From Gammaproteobacteria bacterium (GTDB taxonomy: Bacteria > Pseudomonadota > Gammaproteobacteria > S012-40), in NCBI GenBank assembly GCA_029864945.1, contig JAOTSL010000028.1:1-17274 (forward strand): a stretch of 17,274 nt of DNA, read 5' to 3'. Below the pieces are notes generated by a model. It saw nothing but the letters and a program-made list of their open reading frames with translations, was not told the DNA's origin and did no database searches. Shown here one piece after another: positions 5,913 to 13,986 of this stretch. The stretch's first letter is position 1, and the number at the start of each line of letters is the position of its first letter. Position numbers and translations under genes: made by a program.

Positions 5913-7076
5913 ATGACTAAGAAAATAGCAGTACTGCCCGGTGACGGTATTGGCCCGGAAATCGTTGCAGAAGCGGTAAAAGTGATTGAATGCCTACGTC
6001 GCGAATATGAGCTAGATGTAGAAATGGAAGAAGGCCTGGTTGGCGGTGCGGCAATCGATGCCACTGGTGGTCCTTTGCCACAAGAGACTTTGGCGCTCGC
6101 TAAAGCATCTGATGCAATATTGTTAGGTGCAGTGGGTGGTTATAAATGGGAGTCGCTGGATATTTCCATCCGACCTGAAAAGGGGCTTTTAGGTTTGCGT
6201 TCTGAGTTAGCGCTTTTTTCTAACCTTCGTCCCGCAATTCTTTACCCTCAGTTGGCCTCCGCTTCTAGTTTAAAAGCCGAGATTGTATCCGGTCTGGATA
6301 TTATGATCGTGCGCGAATTAACCGGCGGCATCTATTTTGGTCAGCCACGTGGTATTCGTACTTTAGAAAACGGCGAAAGACAGGGTTACAACACGCTTAT
6401 ATATAAAGAATCAGAAATCGAGCGTATTGGCCGATCTGCATTTGAAATTGCACAGAAGCGTGGTAAACGTTTGTGTTCTATCGATAAAGCCAACGTCCTT
6501 GAATGTACCGAGTTATGGCGTGAGGTGATGATTAATATCAGCAAAGATTACCCCGATGTTGAATTGAGCCATATGTACGTGGATAACGCAGCAATGCAGC
6601 TGGTTCGTGCACCAAAACAATTTGATGTTATGGTAACCACTAATATGTTTGGTGATATTTTATCTGACTGTGCCGCTATGTTGACGGGCTCAATCGGGAT
6701 GCTACCTTCTGCGTCATTAGATGCAAATGGTAAGGGAATGTATGAGCCAATTCATGGTTCGGCCCCGGATATTGCGGGTAAAGATATAGCGAACCCCATT
6801 GCCACGATATTATCTGTTGCTATGATGCTTCGTTATACCTTCGATGAATTTGAAATGGCGGATAGTATTGAGCAGGGTGTAAACAGCGTGCTGGATGCCA
6901 ACTATAGAACAGCAGATATATATACCGATGGTATGCGTAAAGTTGGAACAGCAGAAATGGGTGATGCGATTGTATCTGCCATCATAAGAAATATGTGGAA
7001 TAAAGCCGGTGGCGAGAGCAGTGGAAGTGATAGGAACTGTGTTCGCGGTGGTAACTTTAGCAATGATCAGGATTAA
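5913..7076 (+). CDS. leuB: 3-isopropylmalate dehydrogenase
   Basis: LeuB oxidises and decarboxylates 3-isopropylmalate with NAD to 2-ketoisocaproate, the last step before transamination to leucine. Diagnostic blocks are VLPGDGIGPEIVAEAV at the N-terminus, the metal-binding aspartates Asp224 (in DNAAMQ), Asp248 and Asp252 (in GDILSD), spaced as in characterised enzymes, and YEPIHGSAPDIAGKDIANP. I chose the ATG at 5913, which has AGGA six bases upstream; a GTG at 5898 would add five residues but lies inside the tandem repeat. The protein is about 387 residues, some 20-25 longer than usual: after the normal end near MGDAIVSAIIRNM there is a polar Gly/Ser/Asn-rich tail without an obvious function. 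Confidence 0.95.
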   Translation: MTKKIAVLPGDGIGPEIVAEAVKVIECLRREYELDVEMEEGLVGGAAIDATGGPLPQETLALAKASDAILLGAVGGYKWESLDISIRPEKGLLGLRSELALFSNLRPAILYPQLASASSLKAEIVSGLDIMIVRELTGGIYFGQPRGIRTLENGERQGYNTLIYKESEIERIGRSAFEIAQKRGKRLCSIDKANVLECTELWREVMINISKDYPDVELSHMYVDNAAMQLVRAPKQFDVMVTTNMFGDILSDCAAMLTGSIGMLPSASLDANGKGMYEPIHGSAPDIAGKDIANPIATILSVAMMLRYTFDEFEMADSIEQGVNSVLDANYRTADIYTDGMRKVGTAEMGDAIVSAIIRNMWNKAGGESSGSDRNCVRGGNFSNDQD

Positions 7077-7091
7077 TTCAGGAAGTAGGTA

Positions 7092-8117
7092 ATGACAAAA
7101 AAATACAATGTTGCCATCGTTGGCGCCACCGGCGCTGTTGGCGAAACAATGCTTTCCATATTGGAAGAGCGCGACTTTCCGGTGGACAATTTATATTTGT
7201 TGGCTAGTGAAAGATCAGCGGGTACGAGAATCCAGTTTAATGGCAAAAATATAACCGTAACTGATCTGGCTAAGTTTGATTTTAGTCAGGTTGATATTGG
7301 TCTCTTTTCCGCCGGTGGTGGTATTTCTAAAGAATATGCCCCAAAAGCGGCCGAAGCAGGTTGTGTTGTTATTGATAATACATCGGAGTTTCGTCTTGAT
7401 GATGATATTCCGTTAGTTGTCCCGGAAGTTAATCCGCACGCTATTGCAAAGTATAAAAATCGTAACATTATTGCAAATCCAAACTGCTCCACCATACAAA
7501 TGCTGGTTGCACTGAAACCAATTTATGATGCGGTCGGTATTACACGTATCAACGTGGCCACTTATCAGGCGGTTTCGGGAACGGGTAAAGAGGCTATTGC
7601 TGAGCTGGCAGGTCAAACAACGGCATTACTGAATCTTCAAGAATTGAATGTTGATGTTTACCCCAAGCAGATCGCATTTAATGTGTTACCACAAATCGAT
7701 GTTTTTATGGATAACGGTTATACCCGTGAGGAAATGAAAATGGTTTGGGAAACGCAAAAGATTTTTGAAGACAAGGAAATTCAGGTCAACCCAACGGCAG
7801 TCAGGGTCCCTGTGTTTTATGGTCACTCTGAAGCTATTCATATTGAAACCAAAGAAAAAATTACAACTCTTATGGCCAGAGATTTACTTGAGTCATTTCC
7901 AGGGGTGACAGTAATGGATGACCGCACTGACGGCGGTTACCCTACGGCCGTTAGTGAATCCGCTGGCAAGGATGATGTATGGGTAGGCAGAATTCGAGAA
8001 GATATTTCGCATCCAAAAGGTTTGGATATGTGGGTTGTGGCAGACAATGTCCGTAAAGGGGCTGCGCTTAATAGTGTTCAAATAGCAGAACTATTGATCA
8101 AAGATTACTTGTCCTGA
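7092..8117 (+). CDS. asd: Aspartate-semialdehyde dehydrogenase
   Basis: Asd reduces aspartyl-4-phosphate with NADPH to aspartate semialdehyde, the branch point to lysine/diaminopimelate, threonine and methionine. The 341 residues show the nucleotide-binding GATGAVG (11-17), the catalytic Cys132 in NPNCSTIQML, the acid-base His245 in VFYGHSEAIH, and DMWVVADNVRKGAALNSVQ near the C-terminus. NPNCSTIQ followed by direct dimerisation-domain sequence resembles the Gram-positive-like Asd group rather than the longer E. coli type. With its cysteine intact it should be active, unlike USG-1 type homologues. The start has AGGAAG upstream, and the gene begins 15 bases after the leuB stop, so it is the last gene of the leu operon. 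Confidence 0.95.
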   Translation: MTKKYNVAIVGATGAVGETMLSILEERDFPVDNLYLLASERSAGTRIQFNGKNITVTDLAKFDFSQVDIGLFSAGGGISKEYAPKAAEAGCVVIDNTSEFRLDDDIPLVVPEVNPHAIAKYKNRNIIANPNCSTIQMLVALKPIYDAVGITRINVATYQAVSGTGKEAIAELAGQTTALLNLQELNVDVYPKQIAFNVLPQIDVFMDNGYTREEMKMVWETQKIFEDKEIQVNPTAVRVPVFYGHSEAIHIETKEKITTLMARDLLESFPGVTVMDDRTDGGYPTAVSESAGKDDVWVGRIREDISHPKGLDMWVVADNVRKGAALNSVQIAELLIKDYLS

Positions 8118-8138
8118 TCAATATATAGAGAAATAGGT

Positions 8139-8177
8139 GAAAAACAGGTGAATAGATGAGTATTTCACCTGTTTTTC
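8139..8177 (+). terminator. Terminator of the leuCDB-asd operon
   Basis: A perfect 14-bp stem (8139-8152 with 8164-8177) closes an 11-base loop. The right arm ends in five T residues, and the left arm carries the matching A-run, so it could also act on the other strand. It starts 22 bases after the asd stop. Confidence 0.9.
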
Positions 8178-8282
8178 CGATAATGAGTGTTAGGTCAGTA
8201 GTGTGAAGTTTGTCCATTATGTTAGTGTGAGTATATAGAGTTGTGAAACTTGGCTCTATGTGGTCATATTAGATTTTAGTAT

Positions 8283-8291
8283 TGGTATAAT
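8283..8291 (+). promoter_or_regulatory. Extended -10 promoter for fimV
   Basis: TGGTATAAT is a perfect extended -10 element (TGn-TATAAT) 144 bases before the fimV ATG. No good -35 hexamer lies 17 bases upstream, which extended -10 promoters can tolerate. Transcription from about 8298 would give a leader of about 137 bases. Confidence 0.5.
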
Positions 8292-8340
8292 TCACAATAA
8301 AATCAGGATTATAGCTAATTCATATTGCTAAAGAATGTTT

Positions 8341-8377
8341 AACCTAGAAATCGCGATCTAGCTGCGGAATCTAGGTT
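8341..8377 (+). repeat. Inverted repeat in the fimV leader
   Basis: AACCTAGA (8341-8348) and TCTAGGTT (8370-8377) pair perfectly. Inside the 21-base loop, CGC (8352-8354) can pair with GCG (8364-8366), and a further CTAG occurs in between. No T-run follows, so it is not an ordinary terminator; a leader RNA structure or protein-binding dyad is likelier. Confidence 0.45.
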
Positions 8378-8434
8378 TAAGGCAGTCAGACAATAATAAC
8401 TAGTAATCAAATACTTGAGTGAGTTGTTGAAATA

Positions 8435-11362
8435 ATGATCCGGCAGTTAAATAGTTTAATAAAAACACGTAAAGTACTGCGAAATCTGCTGGGAATTGCA
8501 GTTATATGCTTTATTTTCCCTTCTTCAGGCTTTGCATTGGGGTTAGGGGGAATAAAACTCAACTCCACTCTGAATCAAAAGCTTGACGCCACCATAGAGC
8601 TGCTTAGTCCCACTGAGCAAGAACTTACCGAAATTTCAATTAAACTCGCATCTCCCGCTGTTTATGCGCGCATGGGAATTGATCGAACAATTCAACTTGA
8701 GTTGTTGAAGTTTAATTTGATAACAACCGACGATGGCAAACACCTTATTCACGTTAGTACACTGCTTACGGTTAATGAGCCGTTCCTCAATTTCTTGGTG
8801 GAAATTAATTGGGCTACGGGACGTTTGCTCAGAGAATTTACCGTATTGCTGGATCCTCCTGTTTTTCTTGATGGGGAAGGTGCATCGGCAGTAAACACGC
8901 CGGAGGCAGATCTACCTCCTGTCTTGAGTGCGCCGCCTGTTTTGACTACTCCCTCTGGTGTCACCGAAGTTGATGCTCCTTTTGAGGCAATTGTTGAGGA
9001 AAAATCTCAAGTAACACTTGAAGAAGCGCCTCAGTCAGCAGTCGATAAAAGTAGTGATGCCATTGACGACGAAATTTCAAAAATATTAACAAGTGAAGGT
9101 GCTGGTGATACACAAACGCCATCATCAATTGCAGGCAATTCAAAATCATCCAATTCGCTGGTTTATGAAAAAGTAAAAACAAATGAAATTCTCTGGAGAA
9201 TTGCTGAAAGCATGCGACCAGAAGATATCAGCGTCGAGCAGATGATGCTGGCATTACAACGAGAAAACCCTGCTGCGTTTTATCGTGATAACGTTTCATT
9301 TCTTAAGGCGGGTGCCGTTTTACGGATAGAAGATACTTCGACGTTGAGCAGTATATCGGCAGATCAAGCCATATTAGAAATAGGTAAACAGCATAAGGAG
9401 TGGTTGTCTTTCCGCAAAGAGCGTCAGGCGAGAAATGCAGTCGCAGCGGAATCAGCAAACCTTACACCGGTAGGTGATACCGCAGTAGGGGGGATGCCCG
9501 CGGTAACTAATGTTTCAAATGAACCGTTACTGAAACTGGTTACAGCTGTTGATAAAAAAACAGAAACCGATAGTGAAGCTAGCAACGCCGTATTAGAGGC
9601 CGCAGAAGAAAAGCTGAATGACCTTAATATCGAGCTGATTATGGCTAGTGAGGAACTGGAAGCCAGTAAGCGGGAAAACGAAGATCTTGTTACGCGTCTC
9701 AACTCCTTAGAAGAGCAAATGATAGCTATGCAAAGTCTCGTACAGTTAAAAGATACTGAGCTTGCAAAACTGCGTTCTGGTGTGTCGGTGCCTCTAGATG
9801 GTGAGTCAATTTTAAATCCGCTAAAAATTGAAATCTCAGATGACGTTGAAAATAATGTGACTGTGACTAAAGTTATTTCAAAAGATAAAGCTGAGCAAAC
9901 AACTAAACTTTGGCAAGACCCTTTGACATTAGGCACTATTATTTTTGCCGTACTTTTGGTCGCATTGGGTGGGGTGTTAATAAAACGTCAGTCAAGTCGT
10001 AAGCAATTTGTTAAGGAAGATCAGACGACGATAAACGAAAAACCTACGGATGAAATAACTCCCGAAGATAACGCTAAAGCAGAGAAAGAATTTATTACGT
10101 TTAATACAGCCCCTAATCCTGATGACGCAATCGCTGATGGCCTTTCGCCTATGACGGATATTAGTTTTGATAACACTGTGTTTGCGGAGTCAAATGAAGA
10201 TTTACTCGATCCAATGTCAGAAGTGGATGTGTATTTAACTTACGAAAAATTTGATAAAGCAGAAAAACTAATAAAAGAAGCGATCTTATCATCACCTGAT
10301 CGACAAGAATTAAAACTAAAGCTACTTGAGGTTTACGCAGCGTCTGATAATAAAGATGCATTTAACAGCCAGGTCGATGAGTTTTACGCCGCGATTAATG
10401 GGGATGAGTCTCATCCGTTGTGGTCGCAGGCAATTAATTTAGCGAATATTATTCAGTCTGATAATCCGTTGTTTGCAAGTAATGTTATTGCTTATGAGGA
10501 AACTGAGGCGAATACAATTGATGATTTTACGACTGTAACAAGAATAGAAAATGAGTCGGATAATTTAGTATCATTTGGCTCAGATAAGCGTGATTCTGCT
10601 GAAGATAGTGATGTTGATCTAAAGTGGGCTCCGGATCAGGTGACAGAGTTTACGGCGTTGAACGAAGATACAGATGTTCTGGATACGAGTATTGGTGTTG
10701 TTGGTTCTGAACCCGGTGATGTTTTTGATCCAGCGATACTTGATGAGATTGAATCAACTTTCACTCGTGAGTCCATACTGGATGATTCAGCGGATGTTCT
10801 ATTAGAAAAAGAGACCGAGTCTTTAAGTGTTGAAGCTAAAGGGCGGGATGTAGAGCAGGTTAAAGAACAAAATCAAAAAGAAACTTTAGAAGCCGATGAT
10901 GAGGCTAGTGACCAGCTTGTTGATGATGCACCGGTTAAATTATCCAGTGTTGAAGAAGACCTTTCAATAACAGATAAAGCTTTGAAGACTGAAGTCTCGG
11001 ATGCTGATATTGAAAAAGCAATGACAGCGTTTACGGAAGAAACAATAGTAGAGGCAATTGCTGATGAGAAAATTGCAGGCGTAGACATAGATGACAAGCA
11101 AGAATCAGAAATTACAGTCTCAGATGTATTTGATGATCTGCCAGTAGCTGATTCCGTATCGCTTGAAAAAGAAGAGTCTTTTGGTGATACATCATTTTTT
11201 CTATTATCGGATGAAGTGGGCACTAAACTTGATTTAGCGCGAGCCTACATTGAAATGGGTGACCATGAAGGCGCATCGGATTTGTTAAATGAAGTGTTAA
11301 ATGAAGGCAGCGAGAAACAAAAGCTCGAAGCAAAAGAATTGATGGAAATGACAACTGCATAG
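8435..11362 (+). CDS. fimV: FimV, polar hub protein with LysM domain
   Basis: FimV is an inner-membrane, peptidoglycan-binding landmark protein needed for type IV pilus and polar organelle assembly in related bacteria. The 975 residues show, in order: a signal peptide ending near Ala34; the conserved FimV N-terminal region (about 35-145, LGLGGIKLNSTLNQKLDA); a linker; the LysM-type region (242-300, VYEKVKTNEILWRIAESM); a coiled coil (about 384-447); one membrane helix (about 498-516); a very acidic cytoplasmic region with a TPR-like unit beginning VYLTYEKFDKAEKLIKEA; and the C-terminal FimV domain (about 925-970, KLDLARAYIEMGDHEGASDLLNEVL). The ATG at 8435 has no strong ribosome binding site, but the signal peptide supports it. 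In Pseudomonas fimV also follows asd, but is followed by truA; here gltX follows. Confidence 0.95.
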   Translation: MIRQLNSLIKTRKVLRNLLGIAVICFIFPSSGFALGLGGIKLNSTLNQKLDATIELLSPTEQELTEISIKLASPAVYARMGIDRTIQLELLKFNLITTDDGKHLIHVSTLLTVNEPFLNFLVEINWATGRLLREFTVLLDPPVFLDGEGASAVNTPEADLPPVLSAPPVLTTPSGVTEVDAPFEAIVEEKSQVTLEEAPQSAVDKSSDAIDDEISKILTSEGAGDTQTPSSIAGNSKSSNSLVYEKVKTNEILWRIAESMRPEDISVEQMMLALQRENPAAFYRDNVSFLKAGAVLRIEDTSTLSSISADQAILEIGKQHKEWLSFRKERQARNAVAAESANLTPVGDTAVGGMPAVTNVSNEPLLKLVTAVDKKTETDSEASNAVLEAAEEKLNDLNIELIMASEELEASKRENEDLVTRLNSLEEQMIAMQSLVQLKDTELAKLRSGVSVPLDGESILNPLKIEISDDVENNVTVTKVISKDKAEQTTKLWQDPLTLGTIIFAVLLVALGGVLIKRQSSRKQFVKEDQTTINEKPTDEITPEDNAKAEKEFITFNTAPNPDDAIADGLSPMTDISFDNTVFAESNEDLLDPMSEVDVYLTYEKFDKAEKLIKEAILSSPDRQELKLKLLEVYAASDNKDAFNSQVDEFYAAINGDESHPLWSQAINLANIIQSDNPLFASNVIAYEETEANTIDDFTTVTRIENESDNLVSFGSDKRDSAEDSDVDLKWAPDQVTEFTALNEDTDVLDTSIGVVGSEPGDVFDPAILDEIESTFTRESILDDSADVLLEKETESLSVEAKGRDVEQVKEQNQKETLEADDEASDQLVDDAPVKLSSVEEDLSITDKALKTEVSDADIEKAMTAFTEETIVEAIADEKIAGVDIDDKQESEITVSDVFDDLPVADSVSLEKEESFGDTSFFLLSDEVGTKLDLARAYIEMGDHEGASDLLNEVLNEGSEKQKLEAKELMEMTTA

Positions 11363-11395
11363 TCAAAAAAAGACATGTAGAATAGTTGGATTTTG

Positions 11396-11425
11396 ATAAG
11401 CCGCTTTTAGCGGCTTATTTTATTT
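11396..11425 (+). terminator. Terminator of fimV
   Basis: A perfect 10-bp stem, ATAAGCCGCT with AGCGGCTTAT, and a 3-base loop, followed by TTTATTT, lies 34 bases after the fimV stop. Confidence 0.9.
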
Positions 11426-11447
11426 AGGGCATTTAGTTATATTGCTT

Positions 11448-11477
11448 TTGGCTCTGAATAAGCTGTACTTTTATATT
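11448..11477 (+). promoter_or_regulatory. Putative gltX promoter
   Basis: TTGGCT (11448-11453), a 17-base spacer and TTATAT (11471-11476; or TATATT one base later) form a plausible sigma-70 promoter between the fimV terminator and gltX, about 83 bases before the gltX ATG. Confidence 0.4.
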
Positions 11478-11559
11478 GCAGCGTTTAAAATATCCGCCAA
11501 AATTAATCCTCTTTCTTACCTGCCAATTATCGGCATACACCAGTCTACAGGAACCAACA

Positions 11560-12966
11560 ATGACAACCAGAACCCGTTTTGCACCCAGTCCAACAGGCTA
11601 TTTACACATTGGCGGCGCTAGAACAGCACTTTTTTCTTGGTTGCATGCACGCAAACATGGTGGCAAATTTATATTGCGTATTGAGGACACCGATCGGGAG
11701 CGATCAACTCAAGAATCAGTTAATGCAATTCTGGAAAGTATGACGTGGCTTGGTTTGGATTATGATGAAGGCCCATTTTACCAAACCCATCATTTTGACA
11801 GATACGATGAAATAATTGAAAAACTGTTAAATGAAGGTAAGGCATATCATTGTTATTGCACCAAAGAAGAACTGGAGGCCATGCGCGAAGAGCAGTGGGC
11901 CAATAAGCAAAAGCCGAGATATGACGGGCGTTGCCGTGAAATAAGTGAACCACGCGAAGGTGTGGAGCCTGTTATCCGTTTTAAAAACCCGATAGAGGGT
12001 GAAGTTGTTGTTAAAGACGACGTGCGTGGTGATGTCTCATTTAAAAATTCAGAACTTGATGACCTGATTATTGCCCGTTCGGATGGAACGCCAACCTATA
12101 ATTTAACAGTTGTCGTTGATGATATGGATATGGGGGTCACTTTTGTTATTCGCGGTGATGATCATCTAAATAATTCACCACGTCAGATGAATATACTAAA
12201 AGCGCTGGGAGCTGAATCGCCACGTTATGCGCATGTGCCAATGATACTCGGTTCAGATGGAAAGCGTCTCTCCAAGCGTCATGGTGCTGTTGGGGTTATG
12301 CAGTATCGGGATGAGGGTTTCCTACCAGAAGCCTTGCTTAATTACCTTGTACGGTTGGGCTGGTCTATGGGGGATCGTGAGTTGTTCTCAATAGATGAAA
12401 TGATTTCATTATTTGACATTGAAAACGTAAACAAAGCACCGTCAACATTTAACCCCGAGAAACTACTGTGGATTAATCAAGAGTATATAAAATCCTCAAG
12501 CCCAGAGCATATCGCCAGGCATTTGAGTTTTCATCTCGCCAAGGAAAATATTGACCCTACCGAAGGCCCTGATTTACACGAAGTGATTAAAATTCATCAG
12601 GAACGAGCCAAAACTTTAGTCGAGCTAGCTCAAAGTATTCGTTATTTTTATCAAGATTTTGAAGAGTTCGAGGAAAAAGCAGCTAAAAAGAATTTTAAAG
12701 CGGCTGCCGTAGAGCCATTGGCCCAGCTGAAAGCCAATTACGAGGCTTTAGAAAATTGGATGGCTGAAGATATTCATAAAGTAATTATCGACGTGTCCGA
12801 GCAGCTAGCGCTTAATATGGGTAAGGTTGCACAGCCACTTCGAGTTGCCATTACTGGCGGCGGTGTTTCACCTTCCATTGATATTACCGCAGAATTGATT
12901 GGAAAAGAGCGGGTGATAAAACGGATTGATATGGCACTGGCATTTCTCTCCGAAAAATTGTCATAA
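11560..12966 (+). CDS. gltX: Glutamyl-tRNA synthetase
   Basis: GltX charges tRNA-Glu with glutamate for translation and for tetrapyrrole synthesis. The 468 residues show a class I synthetase: RFAPSPTGYLHIGGARTA with the HIGH-type motif, TDRERSTQES, and the KMSKS-type SDGKRLSKRHGAVGV. The putative zinc site has Cys98, Cys100 and Cys125, but position 127, a histidine in E. coli, is Glu here. The C-terminal anticodon-binding region ends with VAQPLRVAITGGGVSPSI, as usual for the bacterial enzyme. The ATG at 11560 is chosen because AGGAA lies six bases upstream and the family N-terminus MTTRTRFAPSPTG follows; the frame is open 28 codons further up, but that part has no homologous character. It precedes two tRNA-Glu genes, as in Pseudomonas. 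Confidence 0.97.
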   Translation: MTTRTRFAPSPTGYLHIGGARTALFSWLHARKHGGKFILRIEDTDRERSTQESVNAILESMTWLGLDYDEGPFYQTHHFDRYDEIIEKLLNEGKAYHCYCTKEELEAMREEQWANKQKPRYDGRCREISEPREGVEPVIRFKNPIEGEVVVKDDVRGDVSFKNSELDDLIIARSDGTPTYNLTVVVDDMDMGVTFVIRGDDHLNNSPRQMNILKALGAESPRYAHVPMILGSDGKRLSKRHGAVGVMQYRDEGFLPEALLNYLVRLGWSMGDRELFSIDEMISLFDIENVNKAPSTFNPEKLLWINQEYIKSSSPEHIARHLSFHLAKENIDPTEGPDLHEVIKIHQERAKTLVELAQSIRYFYQDFEEFEEKAAKKNFKAAAVEPLAQLKANYEALENWMAEDIHKVIIDVSEQLALNMGKVAQPLRVAITGGGVSPSIDITAELIGKERVIKRIDMALAFLSEKLS

Positions 12967-13056
12967 GTCCACCGTGTTTCCCTGAAGGCACCTTAATGGC
13001 AAAAATGGGAAGTGAATAATCCAAAGTAAGATATACGCCTAAGTGATTGTAAATCA

Positions 13057-13079
13057 ACCGATTATGAGAATTAATCGGT
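13057..13079. repeat. 8-bp hairpin downstream of gltX
   Basis: ACCGATTA and TAATCGGT pair around a 7-base loop, 90 bases after the gltX stop. No T-run follows on the plus strand, so it is a poor intrinsic terminator; it may mark the gltX mRNA 3' end. Confidence 0.45.
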
Positions 13080-13180
13080 AAAAGGGAGCTTCTAAAGCAG
13101 GCTGAATTGTCAAATTGCCTGTAAAATATTCATTCAGGTGAAATAATTCGAAAAAACACTCTTTATTTTTATAAATAGGC

Positions 13181-13209
13181 TTGACTGAGTACCCCCTGAT
13201 CCGTAGAAT
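13181..13209 (+). promoter_or_regulatory. Strong sigma-70 promoter of the tRNA operon
   Basis: TTGACT (13181-13186) and TAGAAT (13204-13209) are near-consensus hexamers with the ideal 17-base spacer. The GC-rich discriminator GCGC follows the -10 element, the feature linked to stringent control of stable RNA promoters. The tRNA-Ala gene starts 13 bases after the -10. Confidence 0.85.
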
Positions 13210-13222
13210 GCGCTCTTCTTTC

Positions 13223-13298
13223 GGGGCTATAGCTCAGCTGGGAGAGCGCTACACTGGCAGTGTAGAGGTCGGGAGTTCGATCCTCCCTAGCTCCACCA
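13223..13298 (+). tRNA. tRNA-Ala (anticodon GGC)
   Basis: A 76-base cloverleaf with encoded CCA. The acceptor stem GGGGCTA pairs with TAGCTCC (one G-T pair), the D arm begins GCTCAGCTGGGAGAGC, the anticodon stem CTACA/TGTAG encloses CTGGCAG giving GGC, and the T arm is GGGAG-TTCGATC-CTCCC. A small hairpin, CCAGT with ACTGG (13296-13309), overlaps the 3' end and may guide processing. Confidence 0.97.
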
Positions 13299-13343
13299 GT
13301 TTTTACTGGGATTTTAGTTTGAAAGAAAAATCGAAGGTTCCGC

Positions 13344-13419
13344 GTCCCCTTCGTCTAGTGGCCTAGGACACCGCCCTTTCACGGCGGTAACAGGGGTTCG
13401 AGTCCCCTAGGGGACGCCA
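13344..13419 (+). tRNA. tRNA-Glu (anticodon UUC), copy 1
   Basis: A 76-base cloverleaf with encoded CCA. The acceptor stem starts GTCCCCT, the anticodon arm is CCGCC-CTTTCAC-GGCGG giving UUC, and the T arm is CAGGGGTTCGAGTCCCCT. It lies 45 bases after tRNA-Ala and probably shares its promoter. It is the substrate of the GltX encoded just upstream. Confidence 0.97.
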
Positions 13420-13429
13420 TTATTTATAA

Positions 13430-13464
13430 AAAGCCCGTAACGCTTTGAGTTTACGGGCTTTTTT
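13430..13464 (+). terminator. Terminator after tRNA-Glu copy 1
   Basis: An 11-bp perfect stem, AAAGCCCGTAA with TTACGGGCTTT, and a 10-base loop, ending in a T-run to 13464. A related terminator follows the second copy. Confidence 0.9.
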
Positions 13465-13595
13465 AATTAAAGAATAAAGTAACGTGAATTTTGGGTGCAC
13501 CAAAAGACACTTATTTAGGTACACAATATGTTGATTCTACCGAGCCGTACCGAAGCTTATATCGCGGTGTAGAATAAAAAATCGAAGGTTTCAGC

Positions 13596-13671
13596 GTCCC
13601 CTTCGTCTAGTGGCCTAGGACACCGCCCTTTCACGGCGGTAACAGGGGTTCGAGTCCCCTAGGGGACGCCA
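13596..13671 (+). tRNA. tRNA-Glu (anticodon UUC), copy 2
   Basis: Identical over all 76 bases to the copy at 13344-13419, with encoded CCA. A TAGAAT hexamer at 13570-13575 lies upstream, but no -35 element is at the right distance, and a terminator separates it from copy 1, so its promoter is unclear; read-through is one possibility. Confidence 0.96.
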
Positions 13672-13680
13672 TTATTTCAA

Positions 13681-13716
13681 AAAAAGCCCGTTAACTTTTT
13701 GTTAATGGGCTTTTTT
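13681..13716 (+). terminator. Terminator after tRNA-Glu copy 2
   Basis: A 15-bp stem with one G-T wobble (13681-13695 with 13701-13715) and a TTTTT loop, followed by further T. Its arm AAGCCCGTTAA is clearly related to the terminator after copy 1. Confidence 0.9.
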
Positions 13717-13957
13717 ATTTTCTGGTTTTTTTATTCGAAATCTAGGTACACAAAAATACTTCCATATAGTTAATAGCACAACGTGTTGATTCCAGTTAGC
13801 TGTGTCAAAATCATATTGGCGGCAGGGATAGCTAAGTGTTATATCAGGACAAATTTTGACGACGATTATTAGCAATTTCCATGAAAATTTTGTTGGCTCG
13901 TTTTGCAGGTCTAAGTTACAGCAGATATAGAATAATAAATAAGATAAAAAACAGGAT
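13717..13957. other. Non-coding gap between the tRNA cluster and the lipoprotein gene
   Basis: The first 85 bases are the tail of the duplicated tRNA unit. The rest, to about 13957, is AT-rich with no supported gene or structure. The genes on both sides converge here, each with its own terminator. Confidence 0.5.
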
Positions 13958-13986
13958 AAAAAAACGGGACCCGAAGGCCCCGTTTT
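13958..13986 (-). terminator. Terminator of the lipoprotein gene
   Basis: Read on the minus strand, AAAACGGG and CCCGTTTT flank a stem closed by C(TTCG)G, the very stable UUCG tetraloop, with one G-T pair, followed by a run of T. It lies about 25 bases after the minus-strand stop. Confidence 0.88.

Larger units (their letters stand above)
8118..8434. other. 317-bp gap before fimV: terminator, promoter and leader hairpin
   Basis: No coding frame is credible. It holds the asd terminator, an extended -10 promoter (8283-8291) and a long-range inverted repeat (8341-8377) in the presumed fimV leader. Confidence 0.6.
13326..13800 (+). repeat. Diverged tandem duplication of about 252 bp containing tRNA-Glu
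   Basis: Two units are aligned by markers at constant offset: AAAAATCGAAGGTT upstream (offset 251), the tRNA (252), the terminator hairpin (about 251), GGTGCACCAAAAGACACTT at 13494 versus GGTACACAAAAATACTT at 13745 (251), and TGTTGATTC at 13529 and 13784 (255). The tRNA parts are identical; the flanks have drifted. The junction falls near 13577. Confidence 0.8.

Noticed and set aside
9424..9936. 170-codon minus-strand frame opposite fimV
   Set aside because: Ser/Thr-rich composition is what the reverse of an acidic, coiled-coil coding region gives; fimV is clearly coding here.
11476..11559. Upstream extension of gltX by 28 codons
   Set aside because: It overlaps the predicted promoter, and the ATG at 11560 has a good ribosome binding site and the conserved family N-terminus.
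13181..13366. 61-codon frame over the tRNA promoter and tRNA-Ala
   Set aside because: It begins in the promoter -35 hexamer and runs through tRNA-Ala into tRNA-Glu; such frames are a common false gene call.
13570..13575. TAGAAT as a promoter for the second tRNA-Glu
   Set aside because: No -35-like hexamer at 16-18 bases; the nearest TTGATT is 33 bases away.
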